Virus record (IMG/VR): IMGVR_UViG_3300020395_000073
Location: 1-28,821 of that record
Direction: 5' to 3' (one strand)
Source of the DNA: a virus
Length of the DNA stretch: 28,821 bases
The translations under genes were made by a program, and so were the position numbers. The first letter of the stretch is position 1, and each line of letters starts with the position of its first letter. Of the stretch, positions 9,895 through 15,816 are shown one piece after another. Below the pieces are notes generated by a model. That model was given only the letters and a program-made list of their open reading frames with translations. It had not been told where the DNA came from and did no database searches.

Positions 9895-10257
9895 ATGCCA
9901 GCAAAGCTGAATGAGAACACAGAGGTAGCATTACCGCTACGGAATATCATCAGCATGGTTGCGGCGGCTAGTCTAGCAACGTGGGCTTACTTTGGAGTAA
10001 TAGAAAGACTTAACACGTTAGAGACTTCTAGAGAATTAATGAACGCTGACTTGCTTAAAAAATCTGAACAGACGACTACGGATTCTGAACAGTATATGCT
10101 AATTGAGCATTTGGCTGGTGAGCTAGAAAAACTACAGACAGACATAGAAAGCGGCAAAGCACCCTTTGACCAACAACAAAAACTAACGCTAGACTTTTAT
10201 GAAAGACGAATTACAAGTTTAGAAGAAAGCATGGAGAAGTTGCGGAACGGTGGTTGA
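9895..10257 (+). CDS. Membrane-anchored coiled-coil protein, i-spanin-like candidate
   Basis: 120 residues starting immediately after the previous stop. A hydrophobic segment at about residues 19-35 (ISMVAAASLATWAYFGV) is followed by a long charged helix (residues 36-118) with heptad-like leucines. This N-in, single-membrane-segment, coiled-coil layout is that of Rz-type inner-membrane spanins, which help disrupt the outer membrane after endolysin acts. No outer-membrane lipoprotein partner (lipobox) was found nested in or beside it, so the spanin reading remains a topology-based inference. Confidence 0.5.
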   Translation: MPAKLNENTEVALPLRNIISMVAAASLATWAYFGVIERLNTLETSRELMNADLLKKSEQTTTDSEQYMLIEHLAGELEKLQTDIESGKAPFDQQQKLTLDFYERRITSLEESMEKLRNGG

Positions 10258-10459
10258 GGTTACGTTTGTCTTATTGCTGGTTATGGGTGGGCAGAAGGTA
10301 GAATATACGCCCTATGAATCTCTAGGCGAATGTTTGGCGATTAGGCGTAAGATTAAACGTAATGTCGGGCATACAAACAACTTTGATCAGAAGTGGTCAT
10401 GCAAGCAGTTCAAAGTAATGATGCTAAACGGTGAGATATTGGAGTTTATAGAGGAATGA
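10250..10459 (+). CDS. Small hypothetical protein with hydrophobic N terminus
   Basis: 69 residues using a GTG start at 10250 that overlaps the previous gene by eight bases; its stop overlaps the next ATG by four bases. Residues 2-13 (VEVTFVLLLVMG) are hydrophobic and could be a short signal or beta strand. Two cysteines (in GECLAIRR and KWSCKQFK) are spaced as in a small disulfide-stabilised secreted protein. The protein is not recognised. Its place in the lysis chain suggests a periplasmic accessory, but nothing shows this directly. Confidence 0.5.
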   Translation: MVEVTFVLLLVMGGQKVEYTPYESLGECLAIRRKIKRNVGHTNNFDQKWSCKQFKVMMLNGEILEFIEE

Positions 10460-10833
10460 TACAGGCATTGATAGGCCCAATAGCTTCACTAGCTGGGTCA
10501 TGGATGGAGTCCAAGGTAGAGCAGACAAAGGCCAAAGGTGCTGTTGCCAAGGCAAAGGCAGAGGCAGAAGCGGAAGTGATGAAGGTTGCTGCTACGCATG
10601 AAGCTGGCTGGGAAAAGATTATGGCACAGGCCAGTGACAATAGCTGGAAAGACGAAGCGTGGACAATTTTGTTTATTATTATCATAGCTATGTGCTTCAT
10701 TCCGTTTACACAGCCTTATGTGGAGCAGGGTTTTGCAGCCTTAGAAAACACCCCACAGTGGTTTCAGTGGGCTATGTATGCTAGTATTGGAGCAAGCTTT
10801 GGCATACGAGGCATAAAGGGTTTTAAGAAATGA
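10456..10833 (+). CDS. Holin-like membrane protein
   Basis: 125 residues. The N terminus is weakly hydrophobic (IQALIGPIASLAGSWM), then an alanine/lysine/glutamate-rich helix (residues 20-50), a strong membrane segment at about 72-92 (WTILFIIIIAMCFIPF), and a second weaker one at about 104-119 (WAMYASIGASFGIRG) ending in a basic tail GIKGFKK. The order amphipathic helix, charged linker, then two hydrophobic segments resembles the 3TM holin family of gene transfer agents and phages. It lies upstream of the endolysin in the same overlapping gene chain. I favour this as the main holin, with the 68-residue protein as the alternative. Confidence 0.6.
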   Translation: MIQALIGPIASLAGSWMESKVEQTKAKGAVAKAKAEAEAEVMKVAATHEAGWEKIMAQASDNSWKDEAWTILFIIIIAMCFIPFTQPYVEQGFAALENTPQWFQWAMYASIGASFGIRGIKGFKK

Positions 10834-11015
10834 GCAAGAGAAAGTTTCCAAAAGTACCCAAGACAAAGGGCGGTGTGCCAAAAAAGTATGTGCGTGGCGC
10901 AAAGAACCCGAAGAAACGTGAGGCAGAAATAAAGCGTACTGCCAAGCTTTACAGACAGGGCAAGCTTACCAAAGCTATGATGGATAAAATAAGCAAGCAA
11001 AGGAGTAGGGGATGA
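10830..11015 (+). CDS. Very basic small protein
   Basis: 61 residues with 23 lysines or arginines and only three acidic residues. The middle (VPKKYVRGAKNPKKREAEIK) is a pattern I have seen in marine phage and algal virus small proteins, without a firm function. The start overlaps the previous stop by four bases (ATGA), and its own stop overlaps the next ATG. High charge suggests nucleic-acid binding or packaging with DNA, which is inference. It is the first of five basic proteins around the endolysin. Confidence 0.6.
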   Translation: MSKRKFPKVPKTKGGVPKKYVRGAKNPKKREAEIKRTAKLYRQGKLTKAMMDKISKQRSRG

Positions 11016-11281
11016 GCAAAGCTGCTGTAATAGCAAAATATTCTAAGTCTTCTGGAATATCAAAATCTACTCTAAGCAAAGTTTATTCAAGGGGATTAGG
11101 CGCATACTACGGCTCTGGATCTAGGCCGAAGGTTTCAGCGCATCAGTGGGCTGCTGGTCGTGTCCGGTCTTTTGCCACTGGCAAGGGTGGAGCTAGGCGT
11201 GCAGATGCAGATTTGCTTAGGGGTGGCAAGAAGAAAAAGAAGCCAGCAACAAAGAAAACAACAAAGCGCAGAAAAGCATGA
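11012..11281 (+). CDS. DUF5824-like basic protein
   Basis: 89 residues. Residues about 33-72 (RPKVSAHQWAAGRVRSF and GGARRADADLL) match the pattern of DUF5824 proteins of marine phages and large viruses: a conserved HQWA-x-RV-x-SF core followed by a glycine-rich ADxDL segment. The last 18 residues are a lysine-rich tail. It overlaps both neighbours by four bases. The function of the family is unknown; DNA association is suggested only by charge. It lies directly before the endolysin. Confidence 0.65.
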   Translation: MSKAAVIAKYSKSSGISKSTLSKVYSRGLGAYYGSGSRPKVSAHQWAAGRVRSFATGKGGARRADADLLRGGKKKKKPATKKTTKRRKA

Positions 11282-11733
11282 ATGTAGATCAATTACGCAT
11301 AGAACTCGCTGAAGACGAGGGTTGTAAGTATGAGATATACTTAGACCATCTTGGCTTGCCAACTTGTGGCATAGGTCATTTGGTTACAGCACAAGACCCA
11401 GAATCAGCTTTGAGCGTTGGTACAGCCATATCAGAAGAGCGTGTTGATACGTTGTTTCGCAGAGATGTTGCAGTAACTCTTGAGGATTGCAAAAGGTTGT
11501 ATGAAAACTTTGATGAGTTGCCAGAAGAAGTGCAGCTTATCGTAGCCAATATGATGTTCAACATGGGGCTTCCCCGTCTGTCAAAATTCAAAGGCATGAA
11601 GGCTGGTGTTGATGCTAAAGATTGGAATAAAGCAGCAGATGAAATGGTGGACAGCAACTGGTTTGACCAAGTGCCTAATCGTGCAAAGCGTCTGGTTGCT
11701 CGTATGAGGGCCGTGGAGAGCGACCATGGCTAA
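11278..11733 (+). CDS. Endolysin, T4 lysozyme type (GH24)
   Basis: 151 residues. The N terminus carries the catalytic layout of T4-type lysozymes, E-8x-D-5x-T: Glu14 (in AEDEGCKYEIY), Asp23 (LDHLG) and Thr29 (PTCGIGHL). Later conserved features include NMMFNMG near residues 90-96 and a NRAKRLVARMR helix near the C terminus, equivalent to the arginine-rich segment of the family. It hydrolyses peptidoglycan glycan strands at the end of infection. There is no signal peptide or signal-anchor, so it would need a holin for export, in line with the membrane proteins upstream. The ATG overlaps the previous stop (ATGA), and the next gene overlaps its end by eight bases. Confidence 0.93.
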   Translation: MNVDQLRIELAEDEGCKYEIYLDHLGLPTCGIGHLVTAQDPESALSVGTAISEERVDTLFRRDVAVTLEDCKRLYENFDELPEEVQLIVANMMFNMGLPRLSKFKGMKAGVDAKDWNKAADEMVDSNWFDQVPNRAKRLVARMRAVESDHG

Positions 11734-12034
11734 AACCCCTGCTTGGCAGCGCAAAGAAGGGAAGAACCCTAGAGGGGGCTTAAACGCCAAGGGAAGGGCA
11801 TCTGCCAGAAGACAGGGCATGAATTTGAAGCCGCCTGTAAAGAAGGGTGACAACCCACGCAGGGCTAGTTTCCTAGCTAGAATGGGCAACATGAGAGGCC
11901 CAGAGTACAAGAACGGCAAGCCAACCAGATTGCTTCTATCCCTGAGAGCATGGGGTGCAAGCAGTAAAGCTGATGCAAGAAAAAAGGCAGCAGCTATATC
12001 CAAGCGCAACAAAGCGAAGAAGAGGAAAGCATAA
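11726..12034 (+). CDS. DUF6321-like basic protein
   Basis: 102 residues, extremely basic. The pattern PRGGLNAKGRASARRQGMN, then LKPPVKKGDNPRRASFLARM and a GPEYKNGKPTRLLLSLRAWG segment, matches DUF6321 proteins found in many phages, which share a GL-x-x-KGR, SF-x-ARM and G(R/K)PTR core. The C-terminal 25 residues are lysine/arginine rich. Function is not known; charge suggests DNA or RNA binding. It overlaps the endolysin by eight bases, and its TAA stop overlaps the next ATG by one base. Confidence 0.68.
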   Translation: MAKTPAWQRKEGKNPRGGLNAKGRASARRQGMNLKPPVKKGDNPRRASFLARMGNMRGPEYKNGKPTRLLLSLRAWGASSKADARKKAAAISKRNKAKKRKA

Positions 12035-12156
12035 TGCCTGGTCATAAAAAGAAGGGTATGAAAAAGAACGGCAACGGTATGCTGACTGCAAAACAAAAGA
12101 CTTTGCCAGCAGCATTACAGAAGAAAATCATTGCAGCAAAGAAGAGGAAGAAGTAA
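12034..12156 (+). CDS. MPGH micro-protein 1 (40 residues, polybasic)
   Basis: This 40-residue reading frame begins ATG-CCT-GGT-CAT (MPGHKKKG) and ends KKRKK. It holds 14 lysines or arginines and no aspartate or glutamate. Its ATG overlaps the previous stop by one base, and the next gene starts immediately after its TAA, the same close coupling as the rest of the operon. The MPGH start is shared with the following gene, so the two look like paralogues. Short MPGHY/MPGHK lysine-rich proteins are familiar from marine phages; their role is unknown. A translated product is likely but not proven. Confidence 0.6.
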   Translation: MPGHKKKGMKKNGNGMLTAKQKTLPAALQKKIIAAKKRKK

Positions 12157-12273
12157 ATGCCTGGACATTACGGTGGTAAAAAAGGTGGCATGAAATCTGC
12201 CAAGATGAAGAAGCAAGCAGCTACGGCTATTGCTATGAAGAAAGCTGGCAAGAAGCCAAAGAAAAAACGGTAG
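12157..12273 (+). CDS. MPGH micro-protein 2 (38 residues, polybasic)
   Basis: 38 residues starting MPGHYGGKKGGMKS and ending KKPKKKR, with 14 lysines or arginines and no acidic residue. It follows the first MPGH protein without a gap and is the last gene of the plus-strand block; the terminator begins three bases after its stop. The N-terminal MPGH and the alternating lysine/alanine middle (KKQAATAIAMKKAGKK) make it a probable tandem paralogue of its neighbour. It could bind DNA or membranes; no function is established. Confidence 0.6.
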   Translation: MPGHYGGKKGGMKSAKMKKQAATAIAMKKAGKKPKKKR

Positions 12274-12276
12274 AAT

Positions 12277-12300
12277 AAAGGGGGCTGTTACGCCCCCTTT
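12277..12300. terminator. Strong hairpin terminator between convergent gene blocks
   Basis: A perfect 9-bp stem (AAAGGGGGC at 12277-12285 pairing with GCCCCCTTT at 12292-12300) with a six-base loop, followed on the plus strand by TTC. It sits three bases after the last plus-strand gene and two bases before the stop of the minus-strand operon. It should end plus-strand transcription and may also act on the other strand, where the T-run is weaker. Confidence 0.9.
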
Positions 12301-12302
12301 TC

Positions 12303-12563
12303 TTAGATTACAAACTCTCCACCGTTGTAGAGATACTGGGTGAGTTGGTCTATCATATACTCTTCAGTCCATATCCCCCCAGCCATTGTGCCATCTGGCA
12401 GCATCCCCTTTCCTTTGGGATAGTAAGGCTCAATCCCATGCGCCTCACCGATTCGATACATACCCCAGCCAGAGACAACAAGGAAGCGATAGTACGCATC
12501 AGCTTGATCCCTCGCCTGATTCCATTTCTCTGTCTTTACGGTACTTAGTGAAACAACAGTCAT
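12303..12563 (-). CDS. Hypothetical protein, last gene of the recombination operon
   Basis: 86 residues from the ATG at 12563 (MTVVSLSTVKTEKWNQARDQ), ending EEYMIDQLTQYLYNGGEFVI. The frame is open further upstream to a possible start at 12620, and a later ATG at 12461 would give 52 residues. The sequence KWNQARDQADAYYRFLVVSGWGMYRIGE looks genuinely coding, so I prefer 12563, although this makes a 65-base overlap with the preceding gene and the ribosome site is weak. The C-terminal half is aromatic- and glycine-rich. No family is recognised and no membrane segment is present. Confidence 0.5.
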   Translation of the reverse strand: MTVVSLSTVKTEKWNQARDQADAYYRFLVVSGWGMYRIGEAHGIEPYYPKGKGMLPDGTMAGGIWTEEYMIDQLTQYLYNGGEFVI

Positions 12564-12717
12564 CAGAAACCCCAGAGTGACATAGAGGGATCTGGTTTCC
12601 GTTGTACACCCACTCCCCACTCATCACGTTGTGGGTCTTGCCACAATACTCGCATTGCACAGTCCTTGCAGAAGTAACCATGTTTGACTTGTTTTGCTGC
12701 TTCTTTTTCGCAGTCAT
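12499..12717 (-). CDS. Small putative zinc-binding protein
   Basis: 72 residues from the ATG at 12717, which shares one base with the stop of the upstream gene (TGATG). After a lysine-rich N terminus comes VQCEYCGKTHNVMSGEW and then PLCHSG with a later CC pair. The CxxC plus distal cysteine/histidine arrangement suggests a small zinc ribbon. Such mini zinc fingers are frequent in phage early operons, but no partner is known. Its 3' end overlaps the next gene in another frame. Confidence 0.6.
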   Translation of the reverse strand: MTAKKKQQNKSNMVTSARTVQCEYCGKTHNVMSGEWVYNGNQIPLCHSGVSDDCCFTKYRKDREMESGEGSS

Positions 12718-12929
12718 CACAAATTATCTTGTCCATACAGTTCTACCAGAGCTTTGCGTGGTATCAACCAAGTGCCACCAACACGCTCTGCCTCTAGCTT
12801 TCCTGACTTGAGCATCCTGTACATCAAGTTAAGCTTTGTTTTATCATCTGTGCCAAACAGGATAAGACACGCTTCCTTTGCTGTATATAACAGCTTGCCA
12901 TCAGCACTTTTAAAATGGGATGTCATCAT
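12717..12929 (-). CDS. Small helix-turn-helix (excisionase/MerR-like) DNA-binding protein
   Basis: 70 residues. The start at 12929 is chosen because AAGGA lies eight bases upstream and it leaves only a 20-base overlap with the SSB-like gene; a longer frame to 12977 would run deep into that gene. The region YTAKEACLILFG, then NLMYRMLKSGKLEAERVGG, TWLIPRKALVELYG is the classic excisionase/HTH_17 pattern: the helix reading 'MYRMLKSGKL' is followed by a wing strand ending W-x-IP-x-x-AL. It probably binds DNA as a regulator or recombination accessory. No integrase is seen here, so an excision role is not supported. Confidence 0.72.
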   Translation of the reverse strand: MMTSHFKSADGKLLYTAKEACLILFGTDDKTKLNLMYRMLKSGKLEAERVGGTWLIPRKALVELYGQDNL

Positions 12930-13242
12930 CGTCCGTTTCCTTGACTGCTGGCTGATACTTCTGATTGATGGCATCACCGACAGGCCTCAAACCGCCTTGC
13001 GATATACCGTCAGCAATGTTGTCTTTTGATTCGTAATCTCTCACCTCAGATATTGCTATGGATAAACTGTTGTCATCGTTTTCAAAGACTGCAACAGAAT
13101 ATCTTGAATCACCTCGCAAGTGTATGTCTGCTGGCGATCCATCTACAAATGGTTTCCAGTTACCATTGCCATGTGTGCCTCGCTTATGGTCATCATTTGG
13201 AAACACTTTGATTGTGGTAACTTTGATATATTTTCTAGCCAT
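12910..13242 (-). CDS. SSB-like protein with acidic DDDDIPF C-terminal tip
   Basis: 110 residues. Start at 13242 supported by AGGAG seven bases upstream and a one-base overlap with the annealase stop (TAATG). The last ten residues, KETDDDDIPF, match the acidic C-terminal tip by which bacterial and phage single-stranded-DNA-binding proteins recruit partner enzymes. The body (residues 1-70; KYIKVTTIKVF, GSPADIHLRGD, YSVAVFENDDNSLSIAISEV) is beta-rich and could be an OB-like or other small beta fold, but I do not recognise the usual SSB core. Residues 71-103 form a flexible linker. Role: coat ssDNA beside the annealase and exonuclease encoded just upstream. The tip is seen directly; the fold is inferred. 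Confidence 0.7.
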   Translation of the reverse strand: MARKYIKVTTIKVFPNDDHKRGTHGNGNWKPFVDGSPADIHLRGDSRYSVAVFENDDNSLSIAISEVRDYESKDNIADGISQGGLRPVGDAINQKYQPAVKETDDDDIPF

Positions 13243-13913
13243 TACGCCTCTCCTTTGAGTTGTTTCATTTTGAGTTGTATTCTATCAACAGCCATCTTTG
13301 CCAAGTCAGGGTTGTGTTGTCTCATATGGGCGATGCCATTCTTGACATGATCAGTGTTACACCAAGCAATAAAGTTACCTTTGTCAGTCACCTCACCAAC
13401 CTTTTTGTTGACCTCACCAAAAAAGTCTTGCGTCTTGCGTACTTCTGGATCGTCATCACGCTTGGCTGGCACAGGGTTTTCTGGGTCAACTACAGGCTTA
13501 TTCTCTGCTTCTGCCTGTGCCTCACGCTTACGGCCTACACCGTCCATCTCGTTGGCAGATGCGTACTCACCACCAGCTAGACCAATAGATGCAAGCGCAC
13601 GGCCTACAGCAGATGTCTCACAGTTCTCTAAGGCTGATGTCTGGTTGACATGGCCCTGACCTCTAATCTCTTCAGCCATGCCGGACCCGACAACTATGCC
13701 GTCAAGGTTTGTGATTGTAGCTTTGACAACTACACGCTGCCCATCATCAACAAGGATCTGTGTGTCCACGCCATACTCAGTACCATAGAACCGCCTAAAC
13801 GCTTCCATCCGATGCACTACCTGTGTGTACATCTTACCGCCACGTTGCTTCACGCCATGAGTTTTGTTTAGCTCATGCACAAAATCCATGACATCACTAA
13901 ACTTATTTGCCAT
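13242..13913 (-). CDS. Putative single-strand annealing recombinase (ERF/Rad52-like)
   Basis: 223 residues, with GGAG seven bases before the ATG. The core includes VVHRMEAFRRFYG (residues 30-42), beta strands VVVKATITN and IVVGSGMAEE, and then a highly characteristic TSALENCETSAVGRALASIG segment with GGEYASANE after it. This block is shared by many phage proteins next to exonuclease and SSB genes and related by profile methods to Rad52/ERF-type annealing proteins. A proline- and charge-rich linker follows (residues 128-165), then a C-terminal helical domain ending KMKQLKGEA that may contact partners. Likely role: anneal complementary ssDNA during phage recombination. Family assignment rests on motif memory plus context; it could be a related uncharacterised DUF. 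Confidence 0.68.
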   Translation of the reverse strand: MANKFSDVMDFVHELNKTHGVKQRGGKMYTQVVHRMEAFRRFYGTEYGVDTQILVDDGQRVVVKATITNLDGIVVGSGMAEEIRGQGHVNQTSALENCETSAVGRALASIGLAGGEYASANEMDGVGRKREAQAEAENKPVVDPENPVPAKRDDDPEVRKTQDFFGEVNKKVGEVTDKGNFIAWCNTDHVKNGIAHMRQHNPDLAKMAVDRIQLKMKQLKGEA

Positions 13914-14055
13914 TCTTTTTCTCCAACAATTCTTGAATTATTCTGATAGCATCTGTAAATTTCCTGATTTGATCATCCATCAATTTTTCAAGATGCTCGA
14001 TCCTATCCCCCATCACATCAATCCGCTGATGTATTTCCATTTCTGATTCAGTCAT
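13903..14055 (-). CDS. Small coiled-coil protein
   Basis: 50 residues, starting at the ATG at 14055, which lies inside the end of the upstream gene (eight-base overlap). The longer frame to 14133 is rejected because it would run through that gene. The sequence (MTESEMEIHQRIDVMGDRIE, then HLEKLMDDQIRKFTDAIRII and QELLEKKNGK) is one continuous amphipathic helix with heptad spacing and no cysteines. It probably oligomerises. It is translated just before the annealase, whose start it overlaps by eleven bases. No family is recognised. Confidence 0.6.
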   Translation of the reverse strand: MTESEMEIHQRIDVMGDRIEHLEKLMDDQIRKFTDAIRIIQELLEKKNGK

Positions 14056-14377
14056 TTGCTTGCTCCCTGTAAAAATCTTTGTGCCACATAATGTGCTGTT
14101 GCCTACCTGATTCGGCCTTCTGCTTGCGGTCATCTACACAGATGATACCTTTCTCCTTCAACTGCTTGTATCTGGCAGTGATTGTGCTATATCGGAGATG
14201 CGGCAGTGCATCTACTATCTGGTCAGATATTGCTCCTGCCGCACCAAACTTTGCTATAGTATCAGCTACAATCTTTTCCATATCACTGACAGGCAATGAC
14301 TCAGCCGCATCGTGACTTGTGTCTGGGTCATCACGCCTGACCAGCTTGTAGGCTGGTGTGTCGAATAAATCATTCAT
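14048..14377 (-). CDS. Winged-helix DNA-binding protein
   Basis: 109 residues. The ATG at 14377 overlaps the previous stop (ATGA) and has GGAG six bases upstream, better than the TTG at 14389. The N-terminal DPDTSHDAAESL motif followed by a helical region, then GAISDQIVDALPHLRYSTITARYKQL and EKGIICVDDRK, is a widespread phage pattern of a winged helix-turn-helix: the recognition helix is RYSTITARYKQLKEKG and the wing is the ICVDD segment. It probably acts as a small regulator or replication/recombination accessory. The family has no settled function that I know of. Confidence 0.68.
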   Translation of the reverse strand: MNDLFDTPAYKLVRRDDPDTSHDAAESLPVSDMEKIVADTIAKFGAAGAISDQIVDALPHLRYSTITARYKQLKEKGIICVDDRKQKAESGRQQHIMWHKDFYREQAND

Positions 14378-14598
14378 TTTACTCTCCAAAGTCTAAAACC
14401 GTCTTCTTTAAGGGTTCTGCTCATCAGACGAAGCCCCTTGCGATAGGCTTTTTGTTGACACTTTGATTTTTGTGCTGCTGTCTTGACAACAAAGCTATCG
14501 CCAATCTCCATATCAAAGATGATGTTGTAATGCTCACCAGCCGCCTCTGGGTCATACTTGGGAACTGGTACGCCTTTCTCTATCTCAAAGTATTTCAT
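14374..14598 (-). CDS. DUF7303-like small protein
   Basis: 74 residues from the ATG at 14598, which overlaps the previous stop by four bases and follows GGAG at a six-base spacing. It contains the phage pattern FEIEKGVPVP near the start, a middle FDMEIGDSFVV strand, a basic helix (AQKSKCQQKAYRKGLRLMSR) and the C-terminal strand FRLWRVK. This matches small DUF7303-type proteins of phage early operons. The basic helix and terminal WRVK suggest nucleic-acid contact. It resembles the next gene upstream (14595-14867), which ends IKVWRIR, so the two may be old tandem paralogues. Confidence 0.6.
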   Translation of the reverse strand: MKYFEIEKGVPVPKYDPEAAGEHYNIIFDMEIGDSFVVKTAAQKSKCQQKAYRKGLRLMSRTLKEDGFRLWRVK

Positions 14599-14867
14599 CT
14601 GATTCTCCACACCTTGATTGCCTCTTTGCCATTGTGCATCACAGAGCGTGTCATAACATCACCTTCCGCTTTGCTTTTCCTATGTCGTTTTATGAAACCG
14701 TAAATGCGTTGAGCTTGCTTTCTATCGGGACAGATAACATAGTCATTTACATCCATTTCGTATGCAATTTGTCTTGCCTCTGCCATCGATGGCTGACGAT
14801 CCATAGGGTAAGGTATTTGCCTTCCCTCTTTCACGCCCTTTAGTTTTCCCCACAAAATATCAAACAT
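14595..14867 (-). CDS. Small protein related to the downstream DUF7303-like neighbour
   Basis: 90 residues from the ATG at 14867, which shares one base with the exonuclease stop (TAATG) and has GGAGAG four bases upstream. After a variable N terminus (MFDILWGKLKGVKEG) comes PYPMDRQPSMAEARQIAYEM, then DVNDYVICPDRKQAQRIYGF and IKRHRKSK, ending EAIKVWRIR. The order, an acidic 'x-M-x-x-x-D' strand, a basic helix and a terminal VWR strand, parallels the neighbouring 74-residue protein. Probably a nucleic-acid-binding accessory of the recombination operon; no firm function. Confidence 0.58.
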   Translation of the reverse strand: MFDILWGKLKGVKEGRQIPYPMDRQPSMAEARQIAYEMDVNDYVICPDRKQAQRIYGFIKRHRKSKAEGDVMTRSVMHNGKEAIKVWRIR

Positions 14868-15751
14868 TAGTCTCTCCATAATTGTTTTGCGAGTTCAAGG
14901 ATATTTGGGCCATGCCGCCTTGCTATCTCATTGAAATCTGGCTGTACCAGACCAGCAAGTGTGTGCCAGTTGCCCCTTGCAGCCCTTACAAGATTTTGTG
15001 TGGTTTTCCATGACCGGACTGCATGATTGTAAGCACGTTCAAGACTTTCATCTGTGAGTGCTTCACAATTCTTAGAATTTGCTATGTGGTAGCCTGATGC
15101 TGTGACATACAGCAGTGATGGTGACTGACCTGACGCTTTCCAATAAACAGCCATCTGCACAGTCTGATTCCAGGAAGGTGTAGTCTGTGGCTTTGGTATG
15201 CGCCAACTTCTTGTGCCATCTTTTTTAGGGGGATTGCGTAACGGTAGCTGACACTTCAGATCAGCAAACTCACCGCCAGCATGGTAGTCTCTGTAATACA
15301 TAATTTGAACATCAAGGCCATCAACCTTGTGCCAACTCTGATGCTCACCTTCTAAAAGGTTTGCTTTTGCTGACCATTCTTTTACAGCTGCCACAGCGTT
15401 TGCAATCATTTCTGGGATATGTTCACGAAAAGCCTCATGTTCCTCAGCGTCTTTCTCTTCCCATGTTCTAGGCTTGTATTCATCATAACGTGACATCGTG
15501 TGACGGATTGCCTCTGCTACAGGCATACCTTCTTGCTGCCCAATAAGCTCATTGTATTTATGAGTTCCGCAGATTAAATCAGCCCCACCTTGTATGCACG
15601 TTCCAGCGTTCATCCTAGCTGACCCAGGTGTACGCATATTGTGAACTTTTTGCAGCCATTTCTTCAACACCCACTCTGCCTTCTCTTGATTAGCCCCATA
15701 AGCACTATCATAGCCGTATCCAAAGTCATCATAAAAATCTGGTAAAGTCAT
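14867..15751 (-). CDS. Putative PD-(D/E)XK exonuclease (RecB/Cas4/lambda-exo-like)
   Basis: 294 residues and first gene of the leftward operon; AGGA lies ten bases before the ATG. The nuclease layout is visible: a G-T-x-x-Q segment near residues 50-54 (motif I region), an acidic strand LDVQI near residue 147, the core GEFADLKCQ at residues 160-168 giving Asp164-x-Lys166, and QTVQMAVYW at 196-204, the Q-x-x-x-Y motif typical of RecB/Cas4-type nucleases. Such enzymes resect double-stranded ends to leave ssDNA for the annealase encoded 1 kb downstream. The histidine often found in motif I is not obvious, so which end-type it attacks cannot be said. A Cas4-like protein without CRISPR is the alternative description. 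Confidence 0.72.
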   Translation of the reverse strand: MTLPDFYDDFGYGYDSAYGANQEKAEWVLKKWLQKVHNMRTPGSARMNAGTCIQGGADLICGTHKYNELIGQQEGMPVAEAIRHTMSRYDEYKPRTWEEKDAEEHEAFREHIPEMIANAVAAVKEWSAKANLLEGEHQSWHKVDGLDVQIMYYRDYHAGGEFADLKCQLPLRNPPKKDGTRSWRIPKPQTTPSWNQTVQMAVYWKASGQSPSLLYVTASGYHIANSKNCEALTDESLERAYNHAVRSWKTTQNLVRAARGNWHTLAGLVQPDFNEIARRHGPNILELAKQLWRD

Positions 15752-15767
15752 GTTAATTCATTCCTAT

Positions 15768-15787
15768 TAGTGTAAGATAGTGTAAGA
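15768..15787. repeat. Perfect 10-bp tandem direct repeat
   Basis: TAGTGTAAGA occurs twice without a gap, placing the two copies one helical turn apart on the same DNA face, between the palindrome and the exonuclease start. This is typical of a site bound cooperatively by a small regulator. Confidence 0.75.
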
Positions 15788-15797
15788 ACTAATTATG

Positions 15798-15816
15798 TAT
15801 TGACCAGTTGTCAATA
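15798..15816. promoter_or_regulatory. Palindromic operator candidate
   Basis: Two 7-base arms, TATTGAC and GTCAATA, with a five-base spacer, 20 bases before the Cro-like start codon. The perfect symmetry and the size fit a dimeric HTH repressor. It also covers a minus-strand TTGACA hexamer, so binding there could shut off the leftward recombination operon. Confidence 0.65.

Noticed and set aside
11581-12096. 171-codon minus-strand frame opposite the endolysin and basic proteins
   Set aside because: Hydrophobic/phenylalanine-rich reading is the complement of lysine-rich genes.
12717-12929. Excisionase with an integrase, implying lysogeny
   Set aside because: The fold is excisionase-like, but no integrase or attachment site is visible, and such HTH proteins also serve as regulators.
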